The notes below the pieces were generated by a model. That model made no database searches. It saw only the letters and a program-made list of their open reading frames with translations, and was not told the origin of the DNA. The translations under genes were made by a program, and so were the position numbers. From Candidatus Moanabacter tarae (GTDB lineage Bacteria; Verrucomicrobiota; Verrucomicrobiia; Opitutales; UBA2987): a stretch of 64,000 bases of DNA. This document shows, one piece after another, positions 28,628 through 37,558 of this stretch. Where the stretch lies: the NCBI GenBank assembly GCA_003226295.1, contig CP029803.1, forward strand, positions 1,669,477 through 1,733,476, written 5' to 3'. Numbering within the stretch: the stretch's first letter is position 1; each line of letters starts with the position of its first letter.

Positions 28628-30051
28628 GCTTTTTCTGAACTCCGGCCTATACCGAATGCGTGGAAACCTATTTCTTCAATATCCTTGAGATCGAGAATAT
28701 TTCTACCATCGAAGAGGAAAGCCGGTTTTTTCATTGAGTCAAAAATCCTCTTGAAATCGAGCTCTTTGAATTCATCCCACTCCGTCATTACGGCCACAGC
28801 ATGCGCCCCAGAACAGGCCTGATAAGGATCCGACACTGTCTCAATTTTGTCCCTTAGTCCAGCTTCAGAACGGATAATGCTCAGCGCATTCTTAATTTCC
28901 TCCGATAATGCTCGGGGATCGTAAATAGAAAGGCTTGCTTCCTCTTTGAGGAGATCACGACAAACATATATAGCCGCGGATTCCCGTATGTCATTTGTGT
29001 CCTTCTTAAAGGAAAATCCTAGAATGGCGATCCTCTTCCCTGAGACAGAGTTAGAAAGTTCCTTCACGATTCTACTCGAAAACCTTCTCCTTTGGAGACT
29101 ATTCATAACCACGACCTGCCGCCAATATTCTGCTACTTCCGACAACCCGGAACTCTCGCAAAGGTAGATTAGATTCAAAATATCCTTTTTAAAACAGGAG
29201 CCACCGAATCCAACAGACGACTTGAGGAACTTCGAGCCAATACGTGAATCGGCGCCAACAGCTTCGGCAACTTCATCAACATTAGCTCCGGTTTCTTCAC
29301 AAAGCATTGAAATTGAGTTAATCGAGGAGAGGCGTTGTGCTAGGAAAGCATTTGCAGTTAATTTGGAAAGTTCGGAAGACCAGAGATTGGTCGTGATAAT
29401 CCGCTCCCTTGGGACCCATTTCGCATAGATTTCAACAAGCTTTCCAATTGCCTGAGTTCCTTCGAGACTCTCATCTCCACCAATCAGGACACGATCAGGA
29501 TTCTCCAAGTCCGCTATGGCGGTACCTTCGGCTAGGAACTCTGGATTCGAAAGCACCTGAAATCTGGCATTCCGCTCATTGGCATTAAGAATACGCCTGA
29601 TCGATTCGGCAGTCCGTACAGGGACGGTTGATTTCTCGACTACAATCTTGCCTGAATCCGAGACATCGGCTATTTGCCTAGCGCTATTCTCGATATACTT
29701 CAGATCGGGAGCAAAGCCTGCACCCAACCCGTTTGACTTCGTCGGCGTCGGAAGACACATGAATATAATGTCCGCCCTATAAATGCCCCCTTTGATATCT
29801 GTTGAGAAGAAGAGGTTACGACCTCTAACAAGACCGAGAATCTCATCCAATCCCGGCTCAAATATAGGAGGCTTGTCCGAATTCCATGCAGCCACTCTCT
29901 TAGAATCTACATCTACGACGGAGACTGTAATATCCGGACATTTGTACGCTAACATGGCCATGTGGGGGCCTCCCACAAAACCAGCACCTATACAGCAAAT
30001 CTCCAATGTCGATGGAACCATCGAACTAGAGTTTTCATTATCTTCTTTCAT
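28624..30051 (-). CDS. UDP-glucose 6-dehydrogenase (eukaryote-like type)
   Basis: The enzyme oxidises UDP-glucose to UDP-glucuronate with two NAD+ for exopolysaccharide or lipid sugar synthesis. The N-terminal Rossmann domain has [22 protein letters not shown], whose GGP and length (475 against about 440) match the eukaryote-like UGDH group. The catalytic cysteine is in [13 protein letters not shown], and [23 protein letters not shown]-type (here [13 protein letters not shown]) mark the central and C-terminal domains. The gene overlaps fprA-like by 4 bases. The first ten residues are poorly conserved, so the start could be the ATG ten codons in. Confidence 0.93.
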   Translation of the reverse strand: MKEDNENSSSMVPSTLEICCIGAGFVGGPHMAMLAYKCPDITVSVVDVDSKRVAAWNSDKPPIFEPGLDEILGLVRGRNLFFSTDIKGGIYRADIIFMCLPTPTKSNGLGAGFAPDLKYIENSARQIADVSDSGKIVVEKSTVPVRTAESIRRILNANERNARFQVLSNPEFLAEGTAIADLENPDRVLIGGDESLEGTQAIGKLVEIYAKWVPRERIITTNLWSSELSKLTANAFLAQRLSSINSISMLCEETGANVDEVAEAVGADSRIGSKFLKSSVGFGGSCFKKDILNLIYLCESSGLSEVAEYWRQVVVMNSLQRRRFSSRIVKELSNSVSGKRIAILGFSFKKDTNDIRESAAIYVCRDLLKEEASLSIYDPRALSEEIKNALSIIRSEAGLRDKIETVSDPYQACSGAHAVAVMTEWDEFKELDFKRIFDSMKKPAFLFDGRNILDLKDIEEIGFHAFGIGRSSEKA

Positions 30052-30169
30052 TGAAGATTCCGTAGATTATAAACCTTCACACTTCCCTTCCAAGGTCTAT
30101 TAGACAGTTCTATCAAAGACAAAATCATTTTGACCATAACAGCGCACTGAAAACGAAAGAAGCCTAGGA

Positions 30170-31441
30170 CTATGAGAACTCCTTGGCCACTTTAGCAAAT
30201 CTCCGACCTGCCTCTTCGAGCTGATTTCCATCTAACGAACCGAAGCTCAAACGGATATAATTGTTAGGAGGTCTTTCCGCAAAGAACAATTCACCCGGCA
30301 CATAGAGCACACCCTCCGCTATACAAGCCCTACAAAACTCAGAGTCTAATCTGGTGTCAATCCGATCCGGTGCTCGGAGCCAAAGCAGGATGCCTCCGGT
30401 CGGAGTCTCCCAATCCCATTCCATTTCCTTTAGACCACCGTCAAGCAGTGTTTCCTGTAAAATGTCCATTTTTACTTTGTAGTGCTGACTAATCTTCCTT
30501 AAATACTCGGCATAACGTCCATCTGCTATAACCTGCTCGATTATTGCCTGAGCAAAATTGGATGTCCCGAAATCTTGTTGACCCTTAACTCGGGCAAGAT
30601 TGTTGAACCAATCTGCTTCGGAACAATAGGCGTAACCCACTTTTAATCCAGTTGAGAAAGGCTTCGTAAATGTCCCAGCGTAAAGAGTAGGAACTCCTTT
30701 GAATTCGGCCATACTCATATGGCTTGGTGCAGGAAAGGGGGAGTGGAAGTAGAGCTCGCGGTAAGCTGCATCCTCGATAAAAGGAATACGGAAGGGAAGG
30801 GATCTCAACAGATTTCCAAGTTGACGCTTTTCCGTTACGTTCATCGAACGCGTGGATGGATTGGCAAAATAGCTCACGATGTAAAGTCCCTTAACTCGGA
30901 TGATGTCTCCACTTTCCGCAAGTCCGTTGATCATCTCTTTCAGACCCTTAAAATCAAGCTCTCCATTCTGAATTACCGGTATGGGTATGGGGGTTACACC
31001 TAATCCCTTGAGCACCTCTAGAAAGACAAAATAGGTTGGCTGTTCGACCAAGATTATATCGCCGGGATCACAAAGGATCTGAATCGCAAGGTAGAGCGCC
31101 TGTTGTGAGCCATTCGTAATAAGAATACGATTCGGGTTCAAAGAAAGCCCCTCTTCCCCGGGATATTGCGCCAAGAATCGTGCGATTCCTTCTCTCAGTC
31201 CACGTCTTCCATTATTTAACCCATACTGTAGGTGCTCGGGATCTGTGCCAAGTTGCGCCAGCTCACCGACCACCTCGCTAACCAGGTTAACTGGCATAAC
31301 CGAATTATCCGTGAAACCTGCTGCGAGAGAAAGGAGACTTGGATCTCCAAGGGCAAGATCCATAAGACGTACAATCTCGGGATCTGAAAGGTTTGCACCA
31401 AGCCTCGAGAACCTCATATTCTTGGTATCGTATTGTTCCAT
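30170..31441 (-). CDS. PLP-dependent aminotransferase, class I/II (LysN/AAA-transaminase-like)
   Basis: The 423-residue protein resembles 2-aminoadipate/multi-substrate transaminases (MocR-related catalytic domain without the DNA-binding part). Features are LSLAAGFTDNSVMP at the start, YGLNNGRRGLREGIARFL, the PLP-anchoring ITNGSQQALYL and EQPTYF, the aspartate in FIEDAAYRE, and the Schiff-base Lys in GTFTKPFSTGLKVGY. It probably transfers amino groups from aromatic or aliphatic amino acids to 2-oxoglutarate. It stands alone with a candidate terminator between it and the upstream TolB-like gene. Confidence 0.87.
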   Translation of the reverse strand: MEQYDTKNMRFSRLGANLSDPEIVRLMDLALGDPSLLSLAAGFTDNSVMPVNLVSEVVGELAQLGTDPEHLQYGLNNGRRGLREGIARFLAQYPGEEGLSLNPNRILITNGSQQALYLAIQILCDPGDIILVEQPTYFVFLEVLKGLGVTPIPIPVIQNGELDFKGLKEMINGLAESGDIIRVKGLYIVSYFANPSTRSMNVTEKRQLGNLLRSLPFRIPFIEDAAYRELYFHSPFPAPSHMSMAEFKGVPTLYAGTFTKPFSTGLKVGYAYCSEADWFNNLARVKGQQDFGTSNFAQAIIEQVIADGRYAEYLRKISQHYKVKMDILQETLLDGGLKEMEWDWETPTGGILLWLRAPDRIDTRLDSEFCRACIAEGVLYVPGELFFAERPPNNYIRLSFGSLDGNQLEEAGRRFAKVAKEFS

Positions 31442-31585
31442 TTTTCAAGTACGAGTTAAAAAGCCCTTTAAGCAAAACCTAATACAGCCGTTTGAAGATT
31501 GCTAAATAACCCAGTAATTTGCCACCGTCATATTTGAAGTCTAGGATTCTAAGAATGAAAATCTTTTTCCTATGTTTTAAATTAA

Positions 31586-31599
31586 TCCCCATTGGGGGA
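31586..31599 (-). terminator. Candidate intrinsic terminator after the TolB-like gene
   Basis: On the minus strand TCCCC-CAAT-GGGGA forms a 5-bp G+C-rich stem followed by TTAATTTAAAAC. It lies between the TolB-like stop and the aminotransferase start. The T-run is interrupted, so the call is tentative. Confidence 0.35.
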
Positions 31600-31714
31600 A
31601 ACCCGTGAAGCCAGAATTCGAAGCAACCGATTGCTAGCGCGGCCTTTAAACGATTCGGCAATGAAGTCATGCTACAGCAAGCATAGCATTATTCGTCCTT
31701 CCCGCTACGATTCC

Positions 31715-32968
31715 TTAAGGAAACGGGTAGACGAAATGAGGCTGAAAAATTTTTCCCTGTCCTCGTCGATGCAGCTCTGTTGATCTTCCAGTCTGAGAAT
31801 CCAATAAGACTAAACCTCGTTTCTTTCCCTTTCCTGCCGTGTAGACAATATGCCTTCCATCGTTGAGCCAGGTTGGTTCAACGGCGTCGCCTCCACCTCG
31901 GGTTATAACCTTTGTTCTCGATTCAGCCATATCGTAAAGTGCAATCTTAAACCTTCTACCCTGTAGAATCGTAAATGCGATCTGATTCGGGTGAACCGGG
32001 TTCCAAGCTGGCTCAGCACAAATACCGCTTATATTCGTCGGGATTCTCTCAGGTCGGCCGCCGGTGATTGAAACGCGAAAGAGTTGAGGACTCCCTAACC
32101 GATCAGAAGTAAAGGCAATAGTTCTCCCATTAGGTGCCCAAGTTGGATCAGCTTCCACAGCGTTTCTTGAGTTGGTAAGTCGTCGTATGTGAGTACCACT
32201 CAAATCACAGATGTAAAGTTCCGCATTCCCTACGCTTGAGAGGATTAGAGCGATTTCAGTCCCTCTAGGATTAAAGGTTGCTCCTGTATTGGATCCTTTA
32301 AAACCCATAAATAGCTCTCTCCGTCTGGTGCGCAGGTCAGTTTTATAAATATCGGGAAATCCATTCGGATAGTAGCTTGTAAAGAGAACACTTCGCCCGT
32401 CAGGTGACAGATTTGGAGAAAGGCACTTCGCACCGTCTTTGGTAACTCTTACCACATTGACGAAAAAAAGGTCCGAAATATACACTTCAGGGGATCCAGT
32501 CTGGTCACCCACCCAAACGAGCTTCCCAGCAAAATAGCCTGGATTCCCAGAGGTCTTCCTCACTGCTAAATCAGCAGCTTTAAGGACAGCTTGGGTCAAA
32601 TTAGTACCGCTCACTCTCTTTTGGAAAAGGATCGTAGCTGGGCTTCCACTGAGGACAGTAAGCTCAACTTGGTTATTCTCAAATATAGAAAATCGAAATT
32701 CAAAGTCGCTCTGACCACTTCGCTGCAATCCATAACCCCCGTGGGAAGAAAATGCCTTTGACACCAAGCTTACGACCCAATCCGAATCTGCCGTTATCTC
32801 AACCTCGATTGTCTTTCTCTGAGATTCGCGATTGATGACACCAAGGTTAAAACCTTGAGTCAGCTCATCGGCTCCCAACCAATTCACCTGAAATAAGCCA
32901 ATACAGGCAAGTAATGAGATCCGAAGCATCGGGAAGGGAATTATCGATATCTCATCCAACCTTCGCAT
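31715..32968 (-). CDS. TolB-like periplasmic beta-propeller protein
   Basis: The protein has a signal peptide, an N-terminal domain (about 40-170) like the TolB D1 module with KLVWVGDQTGSPEVYISDL, and then repeats of the WD/TolB type: LSPNLSPDGRSVLFTSYY, ATFNPRGTEIALILS, DPTWAPNGRTIAFTSDRLG, PAWNPVHPNQIAFTI, EPTWLNDGRHIVYTA. TolB keeps the envelope connected through Pal and TolA. ATG 32968 gives an N-terminus with two acidic residues; ATG 32929 (MLRISLLACIGLFQ) would give a cleaner signal peptide. No tolA, pal or tolQ gene is nearby, so a non-Tol propeller is possible. Confidence 0.7.
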   Translation of the reverse strand: MRRLDEISIIPFPMLRISLLACIGLFQVNWLGADELTQGFNLGVINRESQRKTIEVEITADSDWVVSLVSKAFSSHGGYGLQRSGQSDFEFRFSIFENNQVELTVLSGSPATILFQKRVSGTNLTQAVLKAADLAVRKTSGNPGYFAGKLVWVGDQTGSPEVYISDLFFVNVVRVTKDGAKCLSPNLSPDGRSVLFTSYYPNGFPDIYKTDLRTRRRELFMGFKGSNTGATFNPRGTEIALILSSVGNAELYICDLSGTHIRRLTNSRNAVEADPTWAPNGRTIAFTSDRLGSPQLFRVSITGGRPERIPTNISGICAEPAWNPVHPNQIAFTILQGRRFKIALYDMAESRTKVITRGGGDAVEPTWLNDGRHIVYTAGKGKKRGLVLLDSQTGRSTELHRRGQGKIFQPHFVYPFP

Positions 32969-33223
32969 CTTCACACTATTCCATGAATTCGTTAATAAAA
33001 CAATAGCGTTTACACACCATCTCAATTACCCCACCGTTCCGGGCATGAATGAGCTGCAGACAATATCTCATCGATCCTAACAACCCGTAATCATAAATCC
33101 GAGCAACTGGAGAAAATTATCCCAAAAAATACTCTGGCCATTGCATCATAACTGCCGGAATCTTAACCAAGCAGTTCTCCCACATAAATTATTGTTAAAA
33201 CTGATAAGACCTGAAATTAGATT

Positions 33224-34300
33224 ATGCCTTCTAGCCAAATGGATAAAAATACGATCTTCAATCTACTTCGGCAGGTTAATTATCCAGGATTCAGTCGAGA
33301 TATAGTTTCTTTCGGCCTGATTCGTGATGTTCAATTCCAGAATGAAAACGTCACCATCAAACTTGAAGTCTCCACCGACAATCCCAAAATACCCACCCAA
33401 ATAAAAGCCGAGGTAGAGTCCATCCTCACACGGGCCGAAGGAATTTCTAATGCGGACGTTCGTATTGCTCTCAAAACCCCTACTAGTCCAACTCCACCCA
33501 GCGCCCCAATGCCACGAAAGATACCCGGGGTTAAGCATGTTATTGCAATTGCTAGTGGGAAGGGAGGCGTTGGGAAGTCAACTTTTGCCGTCAATCTAGC
33601 CTGTGCTGTGGAGCGAATCCTAAGTGCGAGGGGCATGCCGCGTCAGACAGGGATCATGGACTGCGACATCTATGGTCCTTCCATTCCGCTAATGATTGGA
33701 ATAAACACTCGTCCTGAGATTGAAGACGAAAAAATTCTGCCAATAGAAAACTTCCACATCAGGGTCATGTCTATGGGATTCCTCGTCGACGACCAAACCC
33801 CTGTTGTCTGGCGCGGGCCTATGGTGACTCAGACAATTGTACAATTCGCCCAATACGTTGATTGGGGAGAGTTGGAATTACTTATAGTCGACCTGCCCCC
33901 CGGCACCGGTGACGCCCACCTCACTCTTGTTCAGAACATTGCAATTGACGGAGCTATCATTATCACGACTCCCCAAGCAGCCGCCTTTAATGTTGCTTGT
34001 AGGGGCGCCCGTATGTTCGACAAAGTGAACGTTCCTATTCTCGGCGTAGCAGAAAATATGAGTTACCTCGAAGATCCTACTTCAGGTGAACACAATTACA
34101 TCTTTGGAAAGGGCGGCGGTGAGACTACCGCAACCTTCCTAGAAACCGACCTCTTTGGTCAGGTACCACTGGACCCAAGAATTCGTGAAGGCGGAGACAT
34201 TGGCGTTCCATCAGTTGTCGGATTCCCCGATTGTAACGCCTCACAAATATTTAACCAAATTGCGGAAAAAACACTCGCCAAACTGCTAATCGGAAAATAG
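33224..34300 (+). CDS. mrp: Mrp/ApbC-type Fe-S carrier ATPase
   Basis: The 358-residue protein has an N-terminal MIP18/DUF59 domain (about 1-90) and a ParA-like P-loop ATPase with the deviant Walker A SGKGGVGKSTF near residue 111 and the Mrp motif DLPPGTGDAHLTLVQ. Mrp proteins carry 4Fe-4S clusters for delivery to targets. The usual CxxC segment late in the protein (MSYxxCPxCG) reads MSYLEDPTSG here, so both cysteines are lost; some bacterial Mrp homologues lack them. The ATPase part is intact. A small conserved-looking ORF follows after 44 bases. Confidence 0.88.
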   Translation: MPSSQMDKNTIFNLLRQVNYPGFSRDIVSFGLIRDVQFQNENVTIKLEVSTDNPKIPTQIKAEVESILTRAEGISNADVRIALKTPTSPTPPSAPMPRKIPGVKHVIAIASGKGGVGKSTFAVNLACAVERILSARGMPRQTGIMDCDIYGPSIPLMIGINTRPEIEDEKILPIENFHIRVMSMGFLVDDQTPVVWRGPMVTQTIVQFAQYVDWGELELLIVDLPPGTGDAHLTLVQNIAIDGAIIITTPQAAAFNVACRGARMFDKVNVPILGVAENMSYLEDPTSGEHNYIFGKGGGETTATFLETDLFGQVPLDPRIREGGDIGVPSVVGFPDCNASQIFNQIAEKTLAKLLIGK

Positions 34301-34344
34301 CTTCGGCACTGAAATCTCCTGCCGGAATTTATCCAAATTTCCCG

Positions 34345-34566
34345 ATGAAAGAAGAAACTTCGACAAACACCGACTCCAGTCGTAGCGACTTCGCCAAGAA
34401 TTCAGGCCTCTATAAAGAATTTCTCGCGGAGCGGGAAGAAATCCTGAAACATAAATGGCTAGAATCGGAAAAACTCGGACATGATATCGGCTTTGAGAAA
34501 GCTCTCCTGGATTGGATCCGGAACTATCGAGATGATTGGAGATCGGGTCGAAGGTGTAGTGGTTAA
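34345..34566 (+). CDS. Small protein with DUF4032-like motif
   Basis: The 73-residue acidic/basic protein has the segment HKWLESEKLGHDIGFEKALLDWI, which resembles a motif recalled from the C-terminus of DUF4032 proteins (HRW-x-LSE-x-x-G-x-[DE]-[IV]). There is no signal peptide or membrane helix; it is predicted to be helical and cytoplasmic. It follows mrp after 44 bases on the same strand and may be co-transcribed. Function is unknown. Confidence 0.55.
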   Translation: MKEETSTNTDSSRSDFAKNSGLYKEFLAEREEILKHKWLESEKLGHDIGFEKALLDWIRNYRDDWRSGRRCSG

Positions 34567-34984
34567 CATCTGGCCATAAAGCGAATCTCTGAGTCGCTAA
34601 TGCATTAATCGACGTAACCGCGTGTAAAGGGCAGTTAGACGAAAAGCACGATTTCTCTACCTGATTTCGCGATGGATTGTATGTCGCCTCAAATGAGGGT
34701 TGTACTTCTTTTTTTCGACACGTTCCGTCTGGATTCTTTTATTCCGCGTGGACAAATACCGTGAGACCGGCTTCCCTTCTTTTCGCGCCTCCGTGCATTC
34801 TAGGGTTATGTGTTCTCTGGGCATAGTCTAAAACTATTTTGGAAACGGGCATGATACTTCGACCATGCCTGGATTCAACCTCAAAATTGAGGGAGGTTAT
34901 CTCAACTAATTCAATTTACTTGATGCATCCCCTAAATAGAAAACTACATCTTGTCCAGTCTCCCTTTCCTTTGAGAACGACGAA
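34567..34984. other. Convergent intergenic region with weak hairpins
   Basis: It lies between the small ORF (plus) and the EIIA-DAC gene (minus). CCTCA-AA-TGAGG at 34687-34698, with a run of seven T at 34709-34715, may end the mrp unit, although the T-run starts ten bases after the stem. AACCTC/GAGGTT (34877-34882 with 34893-34898), or alternatively CCTCAA/TTGAGG inside it, is a weak candidate on the other strand. No gene was seen. Confidence 0.35.
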
Positions 34985-36349
34985 CTAAATATGGTCACCC
35001 GAACCCCGATGACTGAGCGGCAACATGACCCCTTTACGAAACAGTGTGATCTGACCGCTACTCGCTGAGACAACCACCGCTATACAATCAGCTGCCATTG
35101 AGATAGCAGACGCTGCTGAGTGACGCGCTCCTAGTCCACTAGGCATATCCAGGTAGAAGTCTCCGTGTGTGTGAATCAAACTTCCAGCGGATTCGACAAC
35201 GCCGTTACCACGAATCATAAAAGCTCCGTCAATCGACGAAAATTCCTTAATCGTCTCGTGCATGAAGGGATTGAGAACGTTTCGGTCCTCCTCCTTATGT
35301 CCAAAGAAAGGATTTAACACCAGTGGTGTTATCATCTTGTTCATCTTTTCTGAATAACCCAACACAAAAAGGCAACCAATTGGCCTACCCTCTCGTCCTT
35401 CAACAGCCAATTCCGATGCGATGGAAAGAATTCGCTCAATTACTTCAACCGCAACTCCTGAGGGGAGAAGATTCTTCTCTGCTGTCAATACGGTGGAAAA
35501 TTCCTCGGAGACATCGATGACAGCCAAGGTGTCAAATTGATTACTTCTTGGAATTCCCCCCACGCAACAGATTCTGTCTTCATGAGATAATATGCCTCGG
35601 GTCAACCCTATCAGGATCGCACTTCGTAACTGCGACAGCCGTTGATTGGCAAAAGATCGAATCTCGATGGTAGCGTCAAACTTCATCCTGTGCTCTCGCG
35701 ATTCAGAAACTTGGCTATCTCGCACCCTGACCGTTTTCATTTTAGCAAAAGGCCGACTCGCATCGATTCCACCTTCTACGGTGTCTTCAAACAAGAGTAT
35801 ACTAGTGCAATTGGCTTCTCGCGCAATTGTCTCTGCCTCTCTTAGAAAGAGTCGATTGAATCGACTCTGCTTTAGAATAGGCTTTACCAATTCCCCAGAA
35901 ATTCTTTGCAAAAATCGTTCTCGAAATCCAGTCAAGGTTTTCTCCTCAAGCAGATAATCTACCATAGCCTGTTCCTGAAACAATTTAGCTACTTCCGCCA
36001 AGACACTCAGGTAATTCCTATCCTGTTCAGAGGCAAGAAGTAGGACAACAATTCTCGTTGCTTCATACTCTGGTTTGCCCTCGTAGTCTAGACCATCTGG
36101 ACATCTTCCAATAGCGAAGATGTATGCACCGTTCATCTTGAAACGAATGTGCGGCATCACTACCCCATTGCCCAAATACGTCGTCATTGCCTTTTCCCGA
36201 ACTAGAAGCTCACGTAATATCCGCTTCCGGCGGTAGTTGCCCCCAATTCGGGAGCCAATTACGGTCAGGAGTTCATCGATCGCTCCCCTAAAATCAGTGC
36301 TCTTTAGGTCGACGATCCGGGTCTTTGCTACATATCTATTAAGGCGCAT
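34985..36349 (-). CDS. PTS EIIA domain fused to a CdaZ-like diadenylate cyclase (DAC)
   Basis: The 454-residue protein has three parts. Residues 1-155 resemble a PTS EIIA type 2 (PtsN/fructose-type) domain with the phospho-accepting His67 in NGVVMPHIRF. Residues 165-290 look like an alpha/beta pyruvate-kinase-C-type domain (REAETIAREANCTSILLFED). Residues 300-445 match the DAC domain of CdaZ-type diadenylate cyclases: ELAVEGREGRPIGCLFVLG, ILNPFFGH-type text (VLNPFFGH), DGA at 374-376, GLGARHSAA at 405-413, and ACIAVVVS. DAC proteins make c-di-AMP from ATP. The catalytic DGA and RH residues are present. No other PTS component is nearby. The fusion suggests that carbon or nitrogen PTS state could control c-di-AMP, which is inference. 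Confidence 0.75.
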   Translation of the reverse strand: MRLNRYVAKTRIVDLKSTDFRGAIDELLTVIGSRIGGNYRRKRILRELLVREKAMTTYLGNGVVMPHIRFKMNGAYIFAIGRCPDGLDYEGKPEYEATRIVVLLLASEQDRNYLSVLAEVAKLFQEQAMVDYLLEEKTLTGFRERFLQRISGELVKPILKQSRFNRLFLREAETIAREANCTSILLFEDTVEGGIDASRPFAKMKTVRVRDSQVSESREHRMKFDATIEIRSFANQRLSQLRSAILIGLTRGILSHEDRICCVGGIPRSNQFDTLAVIDVSEEFSTVLTAEKNLLPSGVAVEVIERILSIASELAVEGREGRPIGCLFVLGYSEKMNKMITPLVLNPFFGHKEEDRNVLNPFMHETIKEFSSIDGAFMIRGNGVVESAGSLIHTHGDFYLDMPSGLGARHSAASAISMAADCIAVVVSASSGQITLFRKGVMLPLSHRGSGDHI

Positions 36350-36420
36350 TGCTAATTACTAGGGCTTGTCCCAAGTTTAAAACTTCCACCCAAACTTCCT
36401 CTTTATACAAGCTGAATCTT

Positions 36421-37458
36421 CTAAAATCGAATCCACCTAACTTGCATAGTATTCCCAGTCCCTAAACCAAGAGACTCGGCAAAATGAAGCAAAGGTAGAT
36501 TATCCCCCAAATTCTGGAATCCGGTATTATTACGGTGGAGATTTATCCTCTCGAGCACCAACGCATCGAGGATGACCGGATTGACACTCATCCAAAGACG
36601 CCTCTCAGATCGGGTATAGAGTGAATTGAAAACTGGGCCACCAATAAATTGATAGCACTCCAATGGCATTATAGTCACAGCCAAGCTCGCAACGATTTCG
36701 GGAATTGCTGCGATCTCAGCCGCAGCAATCGGGGCATTGGAGGCACTGAAAAAGAAACGTTCACGATTGCTAATATTCCACAGAGTTGCATTCCCGATTG
36801 CTCCACTCACCCCCAAGGCAGGATGGTCCATAGCCACAGGCATGTTAACCCAGAAATCTACATCCGTTAGAAGAGGTTTAGGTAGATAGCTTTTCCTCTC
36901 CTCACGCCCAGGAATTTTCTCATAGGGGCCCAGCACATCAGGCGCATAAGGCATGCCGCCCTTCGGATATAGAGCACTCTCATAAAACCAGACTGGATCA
37001 TACAATTCATTTCGATCCAGAACCTGAACCGGAACTCCTTCGAAGTGAATACCTTCCCCTTTGCTAAGAATTGGGATAAAACCAGATTTTCTCAAACTCG
37101 TCTCATTTAAATCCAAAAGGAAAATCTCTTCCCGCCTGTAGCCCCTTCTGTGTAGTGACTCGATTACGGCCCGTACCAATGGGACCGGAGTCGCTATTCC
37201 GCTCCCCGAATTTGTGTATATCTTAAGTCCTACTCTTCTCTTTACTCCTGGAGTTAGACTTCTATCCGTCCTCTCCTCAAAGCTTTTCAACAGCCTCTCC
37301 ACCGCTACAATGTACTCTTCTTGAGTAAACTCCCGCATCGAATATTCCCACACATAATCCGTGTACATCTCCCGTTCGCTCCCAAATCCCCATATCTGAC
37401 CGTCCGTGAGTAACGGTAAAAAGATGAGCAAACTTGAAAAAAGAGTGGTGGCCTTCAT
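36421..37458 (-). CDS. Exported DUF362-like protein
   Basis: After a signal peptide (MKATTLFSSLLIFLPLLTDG) the 345-residue protein resembles DUF362 proteins: VGLKIYTNSGSGIATPVPLVRAVIESLHRRGYRREEIFLLD matches their N-terminal block (GIKVN...GLATRPELVEAVIE), and VDFWVNMPVAMDHPALGVSGAIGN their central block. DUF362 proteins often carry Fe-S clusters, but this one has no CxxCxxC cluster. ATG 37458 was chosen because it starts the signal peptide; a frame extension upstream is not conserved. It is divergent from the TPR lipoprotein with a gap of 100 bases. Function is unknown. Confidence 0.55.
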   Translation of the reverse strand: MKATTLFSSLLIFLPLLTDGQIWGFGSEREMYTDYVWEYSMREFTQEEYIVAVERLLKSFEERTDRSLTPGVKRRVGLKIYTNSGSGIATPVPLVRAVIESLHRRGYRREEIFLLDLNETSLRKSGFIPILSKGEGIHFEGVPVQVLDRNELYDPVWFYESALYPKGGMPYAPDVLGPYEKIPGREERKSYLPKPLLTDVDFWVNMPVAMDHPALGVSGAIGNATLWNISNRERFFFSASNAPIAAAEIAAIPEIVASLAVTIMPLECYQFIGGPVFNSLYTRSERRLWMSVNPVILDALVLERINLHRNNTGFQNLGDNLPLLHFAESLGLGTGNTMQVRWIRF

Positions 37459-37558
37459 TTCAACTCTTGACAGGCAAAGAGTGCGGAAGGAAGTTATCGC
37501 TAGGAAATAAGAATTGGCCGGGAGCATATCTCCGAAACGCGTCTAAAGCATCTTCAAA

